Shown: one piece after another, positions 57,277-64,000 of the stretch | Layout: each line of letters opens with the position of its first letter | Numbering within the stretch: position 1 is the first letter of the stretch | Origin: Drosophila persimilis | Taxonomy: Eukaryota; Arthropoda; Insecta; Diptera; Drosophilidae | Length of the DNA: 64,000 nt | Direction of reading: 5' to 3' | Assembly (NCBI RefSeq): GCF_003286085.1 | Contig: NW_020825324.1 | Coordinates: 496,001 to 560,000 of the forward strand | Program-made: the position numbers and the translations under genes | The notes under the pieces: model-generated | What the model was told of the DNA's origin: nothing | The model's database searches: none | What the model saw: only the letters and a program-made list of their open reading frames with translations

Positions 57277-59607
57277 GTTGCAAGCTGTTGTTGTTGCTGC
57301 TGGTAGTGACAACCCTCCACCGCCCCCCGCCACCCCCCGCTCTGGTCTCTGGGTCGCTGGTCCGCGTGTTTATTAACATGTGTTTACAACACAACTTGAA
57401 GCGTCCTGCCCCCTCCCATATGGAATCGTGGCAGTGGCAGTGGCAGACGCACCATTTGGGGTTGGGTGGGTTGTGCGGCATGTGGCACACGCGAGCAAAG
57501 CTAAAGCGATGCTGGTAAACACTTGAAATTTCCGTTTCGTTTGTTCCATCGGTGGTTGTCGGTCGTCTGGTCTCTTCTGGTCTCTCTGCGGGTCAATTGT
57601 CCCAACACAAAAAGAGAGGACTAAGGGACTTGTGGCAAGTGGCACAGGCACAGCCACTGAGCCGCCATCTGATGCACAACTCAGGCAAATGATTTGCCAC
57701 AAGACAGGGCACTGATGGGGCACCCAAAAGGGGTTAAGGAATGAATCTGGGATTGATCCAAGGTTTTCTTGGGGAAATTTTGGAACGTTAAAGCTCGCCA
57801 AGCCTCTTCTGGAGACTCTGGAGACGATGCCCCAGCTGCCAGCCTCAACGGATGATGATGGTGATGGTGACTGCCAGGCAGGATGATGACTGTGCCTCAT
57901 CATCATTACGATTATGGCCATGGTCATCATAGCTCTCGACTCGACTCGACTCGACTCGTCTCGTCTCACATCAGCATCATCCTCATCCTCATCCTCATCC
58001 TCTCATCTGTGAAGCTCAGAATGCGTTAAGCTTTGGATCTCCTGGCGCTAGTTTGACAGGTGGCTGGAATAGGAATAGGAACTGGAATCGGAATGGAGAG
58101 AGGCACCTGGGTCTCAGTTTAATGGGTTTCTGTATCTGTTTCTGTCGCTTGCAACCTAATTCGCGGCATATGCCCCTTCAGAGCAAGCAACCCCCTGGTG
58201 GATGGATGGATGGATGGATGGATGGATGGATGGGATGCACATCGGTCTGTCGCTTGGTCGCGTCTGGTGCGGATTAGATTATGCATAATAAAGTGTAATT
58301 TATTTTTGGCAAGTGCCTGCCAGAGAACTGTCCCAAGGGGTCTCTCGGTCTCTCGGTCTATCGGTCTCTCGGTCTCTGGGGCTGTCTGTCAGGTGTCCCC
58401 CCGGGGACCAGTTGCGTGTGGCTGAGATTCGAGGGTTGTGTGCGCCGATGTCTGTGACGCAAGATAAAGACAATCGAATCGAGCGATTTCTATGAGTGAC
58501 ACGTTTCAACACACAACGCAACGCGTATCTTCTGGCTGGTGGCAGGTCTCGTGGCGCTTATCTGGAGCAGAGAATGCAGCAGGCCGGAGCCGGACGGAGC
58601 AGGACGGAGCAGGACGGAGCAGGACGGAGACGCGTGTCAGCATTTTGCATGGCCCACAGATCAGAGACCAGGCCCAGTCGAGACGAGTCCCTAATCAACT
58701 TATATAGGCATCAGCAGTTGACACGTGCCCCAGTGGCAGCAGTGGTAGCAGTGGCAGGAATGGCTGTGTGGCAGTCAGCTACTTAGACCATGAAATGGCG
58801 ACACGTGACCAAAAAAAGAGAAGAATCAGAGCGTCGTTTACGGCTTATACCCGCACAAATATTATTTATTGCAATTGTATTTTAAGTGCCTCTCAATGGG
58901 TGGAACATGGAACAAGAACCAGAACTAGGAGGACGACCTACATAGTCCTCCATCTGCCATTTGCTAAGCCAATTTGTACTCATCCTCTCTTCTCTCTCTG
59001 TGCTCGCTTCTTACAGATTCATTAATGGGCTCGGCGAGCGAAGACGATGACGATGATGATCCGCCGCATTTGCGGGCCACGGCACTGGGATTGGGCGTAC
59101 TCGGACCGAATGGCCCAGACTCAGCGGGTGGACCGCTGGGCACATCGGATATATCAGTACAAAGCATGAGCACCGATAGCAAAAATACCCATGACGACTC
59201 CGATCAGGTAAGAGAACGGATCAGAGCAGATCTGATCAGTCGATCATTAACTTGTTGCTGAATGGGCTATGGGCTATGGGCTATGGGCTATGGGCTCTCG
59301 GCTCTCGGATCTGGCCTCTTGGGGCTCTCGCTCTCTTGATTAATGATTGCCAAATGATTATGAGCTTTACTCTCTCTCTCTCTCGTAGGGCTCCTTGGAT
59401 GGGGATCCGGATGGACGCGGCGATTCACAGGCGGAGAACAAAAGTCCCGACGATGCCAATGGCTCGAAGCGTCGCGGTCCCCGCACCACCATCAAGGCCA
59501 AACAGCTGGAGGTACTGAAAACGGCATTCAATCAGACACCGAAACCGACACGCCACATTAGGGAGCAACTGGCCAAGGAAACGGGACTGCCCATGCGCGT
59601 CATACAG
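22286..59607 (+). CDS. Lim1: Lim1, LIM-homeodomain transcription factor, 5' five coding exons (3' end outside window)
   Basis: Joining 22286-22328, 38428-38623, 39819-40045, 59017-59207 and 59389-59607 gives 876 nt, exactly 292 codons with no stop. Order: residues 1-26 N-terminal extension; LIM1 with ligands C27, C30, H48, C51, C54, C57, C74, D77; LIM2 with C86, C89, H108, C111, C114, C117, C137, D140; acidic Ser/Gly linker 156-246; homeodomain residues 1-46 at R247-Q292 (hydrophobic core L262 and F266). The LIM pair and the [15 protein letters not shown] start of the homeodomain match the LHX1/LHX5 class, not Lim3, apterous or arrowhead. The family are nuclear DNA-binding factors whose LIM domains bind LDB/Chip cofactors; in flies Lim1 acts in antenna, leg and neurons. 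The remaining homeodomain and C-terminus must lie beyond 64000. All introns are GT-AG. The gene is partial because of the window, with no sign of decay. Confidence 0.97.
23390..23640. repeat. Polypyrimidine-rich block in intron 1
   Basis: Long T/C-rich stretch on the top strand (TTTTC, CTTCTTT, CTTCTCC units). It gives several Phe/Leu/Ser-rich open frames that are not genes. Confidence 0.8.
24806..24935. repeat. (CAG)n and (CTG)n runs in opposite orientation
   Basis: CAG at 24806-24830 and CTG at 24914-24932, about 85 bp apart; transcribed RNA could fold them against each other. Confidence 0.85.
28325..28380. repeat. CCACGTCT / CCACTTCT minisatellite
   Basis: Five to six units of 8-9 bp, CTCCACGTCT with small changes. 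Confidence 0.85.
29488..29762. repeat. (CAG)n run followed by (CTG)n run
   Basis: Eleven CAG units at 29488-29520; CTG units at 29719-29740 and 29749-29762. Confidence 0.9.
30228..30600. repeat. AATACTAGA / AATACTGAAG array in intron 1
   Basis: About thirty irregular units such as GATACTAGAAATACTAAAG; same family as the arrays at 5750 and 62649. Confidence 0.85.
31203..31335. promoter_or_regulatory. CGAT-rich cluster in intron 1
   Basis: ATCGATCGA at 31204, TATCGAC at 31273, TATCGATC at 31296, ATCGATA at 31306 and ATCGATA at 31328: five cores in 130 bp. Candidate BEAF-32/DREF element. Confidence 0.3.
33541..33770. repeat. Polypurine block in intron 1
   Basis: A/G-dominated top strand (AAAAAAGAAGAAAAAAAG units) for about 220 bp. 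It yields the Phe-rich minus-strand open frame of 227 codons. Confidence 0.85.
35518..35721 (+). CDS. Small ORF with BED-type zinc-finger signature (67 residues), inside Lim1 intron 1
   Basis: ATG at 35518, stop TAA at 35719, preceded by an in-frame TAA at 35509. Residues 16-48 include C20-x2-C23-x14-H38-x4-H43, with aromatic F27/F28, a Ser/Thr stretch (S31-T33), then [10 protein letters not shown]. This resembles the C-terminal half of a BED zinc finger (pattern C-x2-C-x(n)-H-x(3-5)-H/C), a DNA-binding fold common in hAT transposases and fly boundary factors. The usual N-terminal aromatic residues of a BED domain are absent, and nothing else of a transposase is visible. The tail runs into a noncoding minisatellite. 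It may be a nested micro-gene, a relic of a transposable element, or chance. Confidence 0.25.
   Translation: MGPAGKAAVATPNERCSCSCKQCHNIFFATSTTAFRRHFEEKHINSRKFQQKYEKLHQEFTTNQPSV
35684..36135. repeat. Imperfect CACCAACAGTA minisatellite in intron 1
   Basis: At least eleven CACCAA cores, most followed by (C/T)AGT, with a spacing near 21 bp in the best part (35765-35850) and irregular elsewhere. Confidence 0.85.
37409..37426. repeat. (C)18 homopolymer
   Basis: Eighteen consecutive C, a place where assembly errors are likely. Confidence 0.95.
38193..38318. repeat. Two (CA)n microsatellites just before exon 2
   Basis: CA runs at 38193-38219 and 38293-38318, 110-235 bp upstream of the exon 2 acceptor. 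Long CA runs near splice sites can affect splicing in animals. Confidence 0.9.
38428..38623 (+). CDS. Lim1: Lim1 coding exon 2: first LIM domain
   Basis: The acceptor is a pyrimidine-rich stretch ending TTTTGCAG at 38427; the donor is GTGAGA at 38624. The exon encodes residues 15-79 and two bases of codon 80. LIM1 has the full pattern C27-x2-C30-x17-H48-x2-C51-x2-C54-x2-C57-x16-C74-x2-D77, two zinc sites. The segment [15 protein letters not shown] is close to vertebrate LHX1 ILDRFLLNVLDRAWH. LIM1 is the family's main contact for the LDB1/Chip LIM-interaction domain. Codon use is G/C-ending, unlike the A/T-rich surroundings. Confidence 0.97.
38624..39818 (+). other. Lim1: Lim1 intron 2 (1,195 bp)
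   Basis: GTGAGA donor and TTGCAG acceptor, separating the two LIM domains. It contains a 23-bp A run at 38955 and, in its last 400 bp, three imperfect copies of a repeat whose clearest part reads CTTGAAGTTGCAGTGTTGG. Nothing coding is seen. Confidence 0.93.
39447..39780. repeat. Imperfect repeat, three copies, in intron 2
   Basis: Copies at about 39447-39504, 39570-39624 and 39731-39772 share TTCC(C)AACA, then CTTGAAGTTGCAGTGTTGG or a close variant. Spacing is about 121 and 161 bp. Confidence 0.7.
39819..40045 (+). CDS. Lim1: Lim1 coding exon 3: second LIM domain
   Basis: The acceptor is TTGTGTTGCAG ending at 39818; the donor is GTAAGT at 40046. The first base completes an arginine codon, then [12 protein letters not shown]2 is complete: C86-x2-C89-x18-H108-x2-C111-x2-C114-x2-C117-x19-C137-x2-D140. 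The segment [19 protein letters not shown] of LHX1 is nearly identical here ([18 protein letters not shown]). The exon continues through [11 protein letters not shown] and ends after one base of codon 156. The LIM1-LIM2 spacer is short, as is normal for the family. Confidence 0.97.
41951..42042. repeat. GA-rich tract
   Basis: [20 protein letters not shown] sequence over about 90 bp with many GAGAG sites. Confidence 0.9.
42943..43022. repeat. GA-rich tract
   Basis: [24 protein letters not shown] sequence with many GAGAG sites. Confidence 0.9.
44434..44469. repeat. (TA)n microsatellite
   Basis: About fifteen TA units with one interruption. Confidence 0.9.
46266..46293 (-). repeat. Dispersed 28-bp motif, copy B
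   Basis: On the minus strand reads GACCGAGGGGCACTGCTGCA followed by GGACGCGG. Confidence 0.7.
46611..46680. repeat. GA-rich tract
   Basis: GAGAG and GAGCG units over about 70 bp. Confidence 0.85.
47341..47386. repeat. CT-rich tract
   Basis: CTCTCTCTCG/CTGTCTCT units; GAGAG sites on the minus strand. Confidence 0.9.
50001..50030 (+). repeat. Dispersed 28-bp motif, copy C
   Basis: GAGCCGAGGAGTGCTGCTGC followed by ATGACAAGCG. Confidence 0.65.
50719..50746 (+). repeat. Dispersed 28-bp motif, copy D
   Basis: AACCGAGGAGCACTGCTGCA followed by TGACGCGC, 717 bp after copy C in the same orientation. Confidence 0.7.
51217..51265. repeat. (GGAT)n / GGATGGCT microsatellite
   Basis: About twelve tetranucleotide units, the middle ones changed to GGCT. 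Confidence 0.95.
51664..51689. repeat. (GT)n microsatellite
   Basis: Thirteen GT units. Confidence 0.95.
51906..52305. repeat. Diverged direct repeat, two good copies and one weak, in intron 3
   Basis: Copies at 51906-51972 and 52065-52132 share (T/A)CCATTG(A/C)AGAAAC, AATGAAGC, GCTCTTTT and GATTCTTAAGGT in the same order and spacing. A third, weaker copy begins with TGCCATTGAGGAAAT at 52257. Confidence 0.7.
52674..52722. repeat. GA-rich tract
   Basis: GAGAGCCAGAGAGAGAGAGC units. Confidence 0.9.
56108..56148. repeat. (TGCC)n microsatellite
   Basis: Ten units of the tetranucleotide TGCC. Confidence 0.95.
57237..57274. repeat. (CTG)12 run
   Basis: Twelve uninterrupted CTG units in intron 3, transcribed as CUG in the Lim1 pre-mRNA. 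Confidence 0.95.
57933..58002. repeat. (CTCGA)n and (CATCCT)n runs
   Basis: CTCGA units at 57936-57966 followed by CATCCT units at 57974-58000. Confidence 0.9.
58198..58232. repeat. (GGAT)n microsatellite
   Basis: Eight GGAT units. Confidence 0.95.
59017..59207 (+). CDS. Lim1: Lim1 coding exon 4: acidic Ser/Gly-rich linker
   Basis: The acceptor is CTTCTTACAG at 59007-59016; the donor is GTAAGA at 59208. With the single G from exon 3 the frame reads D156-S-L-M-G-S-A-S-E followed by six aspartates (165-170), then a Gly/Pro/Leu-rich stretch and [20 protein letters not shown]219. It ends in phase 0. Vertebrate LHX1 has a Ser/Asp-rich linker at the same place but the sequences align poorly, so identity rests on phase, position and composition. 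The linker is probably disordered. An in-frame ATG (M159) lies near the exon start, so a LIM-less product from an internal promoter is formally possible but unsupported. Confidence 0.93.
59208..59388 (+). other. Lim1: Lim1 intron 4 (181 bp)
   Basis: Short GT-AG intron between linker exons, phase 0. It contains a tandem GGGCTAT repeat (about 59262-59300) and a CT-rich tract directly before the acceptor. Confidence 0.93.
59389..59607 (+). CDS. Lim1: Lim1 coding exon 5: end of linker and homeodomain helices I-II
   Basis: The acceptor is a CT-rich tract ending CGTAG at 59388; the donor is GTGAGC at 59608. The exon is 219 nt, phase 0 at both ends. It encodes an acidic linker end (G220-S245) and then the homeodomain from R247 (position 1) to Q292 (position 46). 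L262 is position 16 and F266 position 20. The sequence [18 protein letters not shown] matches the LHX1 homeodomain closely. The exon stops immediately before the expected V-W-F-Q-N-R of the recognition helix. Codon 46/47 is a recurrent homeobox intron position. No V-W-F-Q-N-R exon was found between 59608 and 64000, so helix III lies beyond the window. Confidence 0.97.
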
Positions 59608-60060
59608 GTGAGCAGTCCAACAGTACAGCCAGTACGGCGGAGTAGAGCGGAGTCCAGCGAAATCCCCTTCGCTGGTGTTAACAGGGCAGGGCCTGTCAGC
59701 TGCAGTTCAAAGCGATTTGTTCTGCCCGAGAAGGAGTGAGGCCTCAGCCGTCCATCAACCGAAAATCAAATGGAATCAGGAGTCCATCCAACAAAGGGAT
59801 GCCTGGAATGGAGAATCTAGGGTTAACTCACATTTCAAAGCATTGAACCTCCTCTAAGTGTCCGAATAAAGATCTATCTTTTCTGTTTTTGTTGGTAAAC
59901 AATTTTCGCTTTCAGTTTGAGAAAGTTTCCCGTTTACAAACGATATTTGTGATATATTTTGGGCTGTGATACCATTGAAATCTATCGGAATTCGGAATAC
60001 CACAAGATAAACCCTTTTTTGGAGACAGGAAGACACAGAAATGGGTTAGACATTGCTTTA

Positions 60061-60086
60061 ACGACGACGACGACGACGACGACGAC
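60061..60086. repeat. (CGA)n run
   Basis: Eight CGA units in intron 5, outside any credible frame. Confidence 0.95.
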
Positions 60087-60354
60087 TATGTTTTAGTCCA
60101 CTACGCGGCTCCTAAGTGGTGTACCCGGTCGGTCTGAGTCGGGGTTTCATCAGCATAAAAAAAGCATAAATTAAACGCGCTTTGACTGGCAAATGTTTAA
60201 ACTAAAGCAAACGCGGTTACCGCTACACCAAGTAAAACAAACAAAAATCAAAAAAACCAACAACAACAACAACAACAAGAAAAAAAATCATAAAAAATAG
60301 TCGACGTTGTGCCGCCTTGCAACGCTTCATTGCTTTGGCCTTTTCGATGGGCGA

Positions 60355-60384
60355 CCAAAACCAAAACCAAAACCAAAACCAAAT
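60355..60384. repeat. (CCAAAA)n run
   Basis: Five CCAAAA units. Confidence 0.9.
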
Positions 60385-60656
60385 ACAATAAAAATAAAAT
60401 TAATGTCTGTCCGAAAACAGAGCGAAAAGCGAAAAGCGAACGGAACGAGTGGGGCGGTGGCAGTTGCGGCAGCGTGGGCGTGGCAGGGCATTAAAAACGG
60501 AAGTTCAATGCTCGGAGAGTCGCGGAGAGTGAAACCTTTTTCTTTTCTTTATTTTTGCCAAAAAGATTGAAATTCCATAAAAAGAAATCAGGCATGCAGA
60601 AGGAGAAGGAGTACCCTCCCGCGTAGCAGTGAGAAGCGCAAAGAGGGGCGGCAAAA

Positions 60657-60712
60657 TGTTAGCTAACATGCAATGTTAGGTAACTGTTAGCTAACATGCA
60701 ATGTTAAGTGCA
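60657..60712. repeat. Two 28-bp tandem units with perfect palindrome TGTTAGCTAACA
   Basis: The palindrome is at 60657-60668 and 60685-60696. Both are followed by TGCAATGTTA; the second unit then diverges. Confidence 0.95.
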
Positions 60713-61516
60713 TGTCCGAGGCGATTACTCGCATGGAAATGAGTCTTTCGTCGTCGGCGGCTTAGGCGAATGTATGTGATTAAGGCAGGCTAAGCCTCGC
60801 GGAGAAGCTAACAAATTGAGCAAAATCCAAAGTGGATATCATAATCATTATCCAAGGCAGTCGACTAATTGCGGAAGTGTTTTTAATTGGGGGCAAAAGA
60901 CAGCGATTCCCAGACAAAACTCTGGATCTCTGGATCTATCCATCATCTGGTCGGAGGTGGGAACCATCGACAGCTAGCAAACTAGCGAGCACCTCCTACA
61001 CGGCCTGAATCCTAATCAAGTCCTTGCCCCCACCCCCCCAGATGGTGTGCTGCTGGGCTGGGCTGTCAAGGATATCCGCAGCATATGTTCTGGATCCCTC
61101 AACAACATCATTAGGATCGTGTTTGCCAGAACAATGGGAACAGTGGTTGGAATGTAGGAATGCACCTTGCACCTTACACCACAACCATAACCATAGCCAT
61201 AGCCGTGCAACAGGTTATCCCCCTCTGCTTGCCACACAGCTGTTTCAACCAAAAAAAAAAAAAAAACACAAAAAAGAAACCGATTCGAATTCGAATTCTA
61301 GTGCTTAACGGAGATTACGCATGTGCAACGAGCCATTGGTATGCTGTCTGCCCCGTAAGTCTCTTGGCTTCGGTGTTCGGTGTCTGGCCCTTTGATGTGT
61401 CATTGGTTACAGTTAAAGGATATTTAGGCGGCAGTCGTTTCTTCTGCCGTGTGTCCGATTCTTTGGGTTCTGTTCTTCTCGAAAAGGCGACAAGTGTGAC
61501 ACAATCAACACCTCTT

Positions 61517-61546
61517 TACAGCATCTCTCTCTCTCTCTCTCTCTCT
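61517..61546. repeat. (CT)n microsatellite
   Basis: About thirteen CT units in intron 5. Confidence 0.9.
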
Positions 61547-62648
61547 CGTGGAACGGGGGCCTGTGCTGTGTGCGGTGTGCGGTGTGCTGTGTGGTGTCCC
61601 TCTTCAGATCTAAACGAAAGTGACAAATGCCAACAAGTTGAAGAGGAGGCAACAGGCAACAGGCAACAGGCAACACCAAACAGCATCAGATCGTAATCGT
61701 CTCACCAGACGATGATCGGTGCAGAGCGAGAGAGGGGGACATCTGTGAGCTGTCAGCGGCAGGGGAGAAAACATTTGCATCTTCATTAAAGATGTGTTGC
61801 TGCACACTGCATATTTCAAGCATATCGAATGTCCCCCCCAATATATGTGCACTCGAATAGGGAGCTTCCAGCTGATTTCCACGGAAAGTAGCACCCACTT
61901 TCGGCGGCCGAAAACTCTCTACTTGTCTTTGAGTAACCCGATCCCGTGGTGGCATCAAAGAGGTTTCTGAGGAGTTCGTCAGCAGCTCATCAAGTGAGCA
62001 GCAGGGGATGGACCGAGCGAGAGAGAGGTCCCAAAGATGTCAACAGGGAAATTTGTACAGCTCAACAGCCCCCATACCCCCATACCCCCAGTCCACCAGT
62101 CCCCCGATCCCCCATTCGAGTCGAGTCAAGTCGAGTGCCCGCCTGCTGTGAGTTTTATAATAAATTTTACAACAACAGAAGAGCCACAGAAGAGCGGGGA
62201 AGGGCAGGGCAGGGGGGCAGAAGCAGCAACAGCAGCCACGAGGGGGCATGACACAGAAAAAACAAAAAAAAGAACTTCTTAAGAACTTTTGCCGACGTCC
62301 CGCGCCACGGGACAGAAGTTTAGTTGCACGGGGGCCCCACGTTGGGCGCCAACACAAACAATATTCCTCCCCCTCCTCCAACCCATCCTCTTGCTCCTGC
62401 TCCACCTTTCGGTCTTTTCTTTACTTCGATTTCGTTCGCCTTGCCTCGAACTTTGACATGGAAGAGGTTGAACGGTCTGTGGCACTTCAAAGGTAGTCAT
62501 AGATCAAAAAACTTGACCAGACTCCAACGACCCGCAACAACAATGTGGTGGGCTACAGTGCGGGGTAGTGCTGTAGAACAGATCCAACAGACTGAATACG
62601 AATTCAAGCCAATCAAGATTTTCTATTCATTGGCCAAATGGTTTACTT

Positions 62649-62775
62649 AGGTATTTTTTCAGTATTTTTTATAAGTAGTTCTCTGAATATATTTTATGTT
62701 TTCTAAAGTCTTTCTTTAGACAAGTTTCTCATTAATTTCAGTATTTTTTAAGGTATTTTTTCAATATTTTCAGAA
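62649..62775. repeat. GTATTTTTTCAGTATTTTT array
   Basis: Several GTATTTTT units in two groups (62652-62672 and 62740-62770). Confidence 0.75.
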
Positions 62776-62792
62776 TGTCATAGTTCTAGTCC

Positions 62793-62820
62793 GACCGAAG
62801 GGCGCTGCTGCATAACGCGC
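62793..62820 (+). repeat. Dispersed 28-bp motif, copy E
   Basis: GACCGAAGGGCGCTGCTGCA followed by TAACGCGC, directly after a GTATTTTT array. Confidence 0.7.
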
Positions 62821-63397
62821 GAATATTTTGTGATTATTCATAGACGGAAAAGGAGTTGTAAATGCGAATGAATTGCGCCTTATATGACTGCCACGCACTG
62901 TCGCAGACGCTCAGCCATGGGGCCGCTTCGTTGTCATTCATTGCTTTGGGGCCCAAATAAAACAAAGAGAACAAAGAGCGGGTACCCCATTTGGATAATT
63001 GATAGATAGATAGTGCCACTGCCATATAGATATGCTGCTGCTGCTCTCGAATCGATCCATTCAATCCATTCAAATGATGAACGTTCTCAAGATTCAAGAA
63101 AGACAACCAACCTGTTGTCCCCCACTATAGCACTGCCGTGGTTTCTTTTTTGTGCGGTGCTTACGCTCCATTTAAGCTTTGAAAAATTATAAACAAATAA
63201 AAACAAATGGAATATGGGAGATCGGGGCTCCTCCGTCCGCTGGGGGGGGGGCGGGGGAAATCACACAGTCGACGAAGCGGCTCAACAAATTTTTAATGTG
63301 GCATGCGCGATGCCTGGCGCCACAGTCTCAGATTTAGAGCCAGATTCGAGATTCAGAGACAAAGCCAGCCCCCAAAGCGTAGCAGCGTTTGAGCCGC

Positions 63398-63440
63398 AGA
63401 TACAAAGATACAAAGATACACAGATACACAGATACACATG
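63398..63440. repeat. AGATACA / CAGATACA repeat
   Basis: Five to six units of 7-8 bp; similar phrases occur at 8747, 15470, 32550 and 55750 (reverse). Confidence 0.85.
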
Positions 63441-64000
63441 CGATGCGGATGCGAGTCGTCGGACATTTGTCAAGTGCCGCAGACAATGCAGAGGCGTTTA
63501 TTTGTCAACCGAATAAAAACACATATTCGAGAGCATTTCCAGCCCATGATTTACATACAGTCGGTCGTCGTTTTCCCCCTTTTTTTTATCAGAGCCAAGA
63601 TTTATAATAATTTTTATTTGGACTCGGCTTTTTTTTCTTTTCGGGTCGGAAGTTGACAAATTTGTTCAACTTTATTTTCGTGTAGAGTTTTCGTTTCAGC
63701 TTTCAGCTTTCAGTCTCTGTTTCTGTTTTATGGCTCTTTGATAGCCGAACTAATTAGTCAACAGAATATGTATCTTCAGACGATGGTAGTCCCCCCATTA
63801 ATTGAGCGGAAACTGTTTTGATTGCATTGACATTTGGGGGGGCACCACACAAAAGACCGCAACTGCCCAACGAAATGGTGACCGCAAAACTTGAAAGGAG
63901 CCCACAAATGTCCGAGTATGCGTACCTCTTTCCTCAGGTTGTTGCCGATTGAACCATTCACAAAAGGGCCACAAAAGCCGCTAATTTAACGCATTTACTT

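Larger units (their letters stand above)
40046..59016 (+). other. Lim1: Lim1 intron 3 (18,971 bp)
   Basis: GTAAGT donor and CTTCTTACAG acceptor. The contents are noncoding: GA-rich tracts (41951-42042, 42955-43012, 46611-46680, 52674-52722), CT tract 47341-47386, TA tract 44434-44469, GGAT tracts (51217-51265, 58198-58232), CTGC tract 56108-56148, CTG tract 57237-57274, three copies of the dispersed 28-bp motif (46266, 50001, 50719) and a diverged triplication at 51906-52305. Open frames up to 394 codons lie in compositionally skewed DNA and are judged accidental. 54680-55400 is A/T-rich and shows nothing recognisable. Confidence 0.92.
59608..64000 (+). other. Lim1: Lim1 intron 5, left part (runs off the window)
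   Basis: Begins with donor GTGAGC after homeodomain codon 46. No exon reading V-W-F-Q-N-R was found to the end of the window. It contains a CGA run (60061-60086), a CCAAAA run (60355-60384), two palindromic 28-bp units (60657-60712), a CT tract (61517-61546), a GTATTTTT array (62649-62775), one dispersed 28-bp motif (62793-62820) and an AGATACA tract (63398-63440). The rest shows nothing specific. Confidence 0.85.

Noticed and set aside
60355-60384. CCAAAA run resembling ciliate-type telomere repeat
   Set aside because: Only five units in an intron; flies do not use such telomeres.

Overview
This is insect nuclear DNA, almost certainly from a Drosophila. It has GT-AG introns, short 3' ends with AATAAA, dense microsatellites and an A/T-rich, low-complexity noncoding background. 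The one gene recognised with confidence is Lim1, the fly orthologue of vertebrate LHX1/LHX5 (LIM-homeodomain transcription factor), read on the + strand. Scattered GTATTTTT-type arrays and very high microsatellite density suggest an obscura-group species, but that is inference. Lim1 is X-linked in D. melanogaster, so the window is probably from the X (Muller A).

Layout. Positions 1-18,380 are noncoding as far as can be judged: microsatellites, GTATTTTT arrays, a 107-bp tandem duplication and a TATCGAT cluster at 17,090. A compact unrecognised gene of 87 codons lies at 18,563-18,826, with a polyadenylation signal at 18,991. A GAGA- and CAG-rich stretch (about 20,150-22,285) looks like the promoter and long 5' leader of Lim1. 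Lim1 coding exons are 22,286-22,328, 38,428-38,623, 39,819-40,045, 59,017-59,207 and 59,389-59,607. All four junctions inside the window keep phase, giving 292 codons: a short N-terminus, two LIM zinc-binding domains, an acidic linker and homeodomain residues 1-46. The rest of the homeodomain (recognition helix) and the C-terminus are not in the window; the fifth intron runs off the right edge.

Introns 1 (16.1 kb) and 3 (19.0 kb) make up more than half of the window. Such introns usually hold enhancers, but here only repeats can be shown directly. The most unusual items are: a 67-codon ORF in intron 1 with a BED-type zinc-finger signature, followed by a minisatellite; a 28-bp motif present at five distant places on both strands; a duplicated 28-bp unit with a perfect 12-bp palindrome after exon 5; an 82-codon open frame in phase upstream of the Lim1 ATG; and imperfect triplications in introns 2 and 3. 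No new multigene system was found. No tRNA, rRNA, CRISPR or intact transposon was found.
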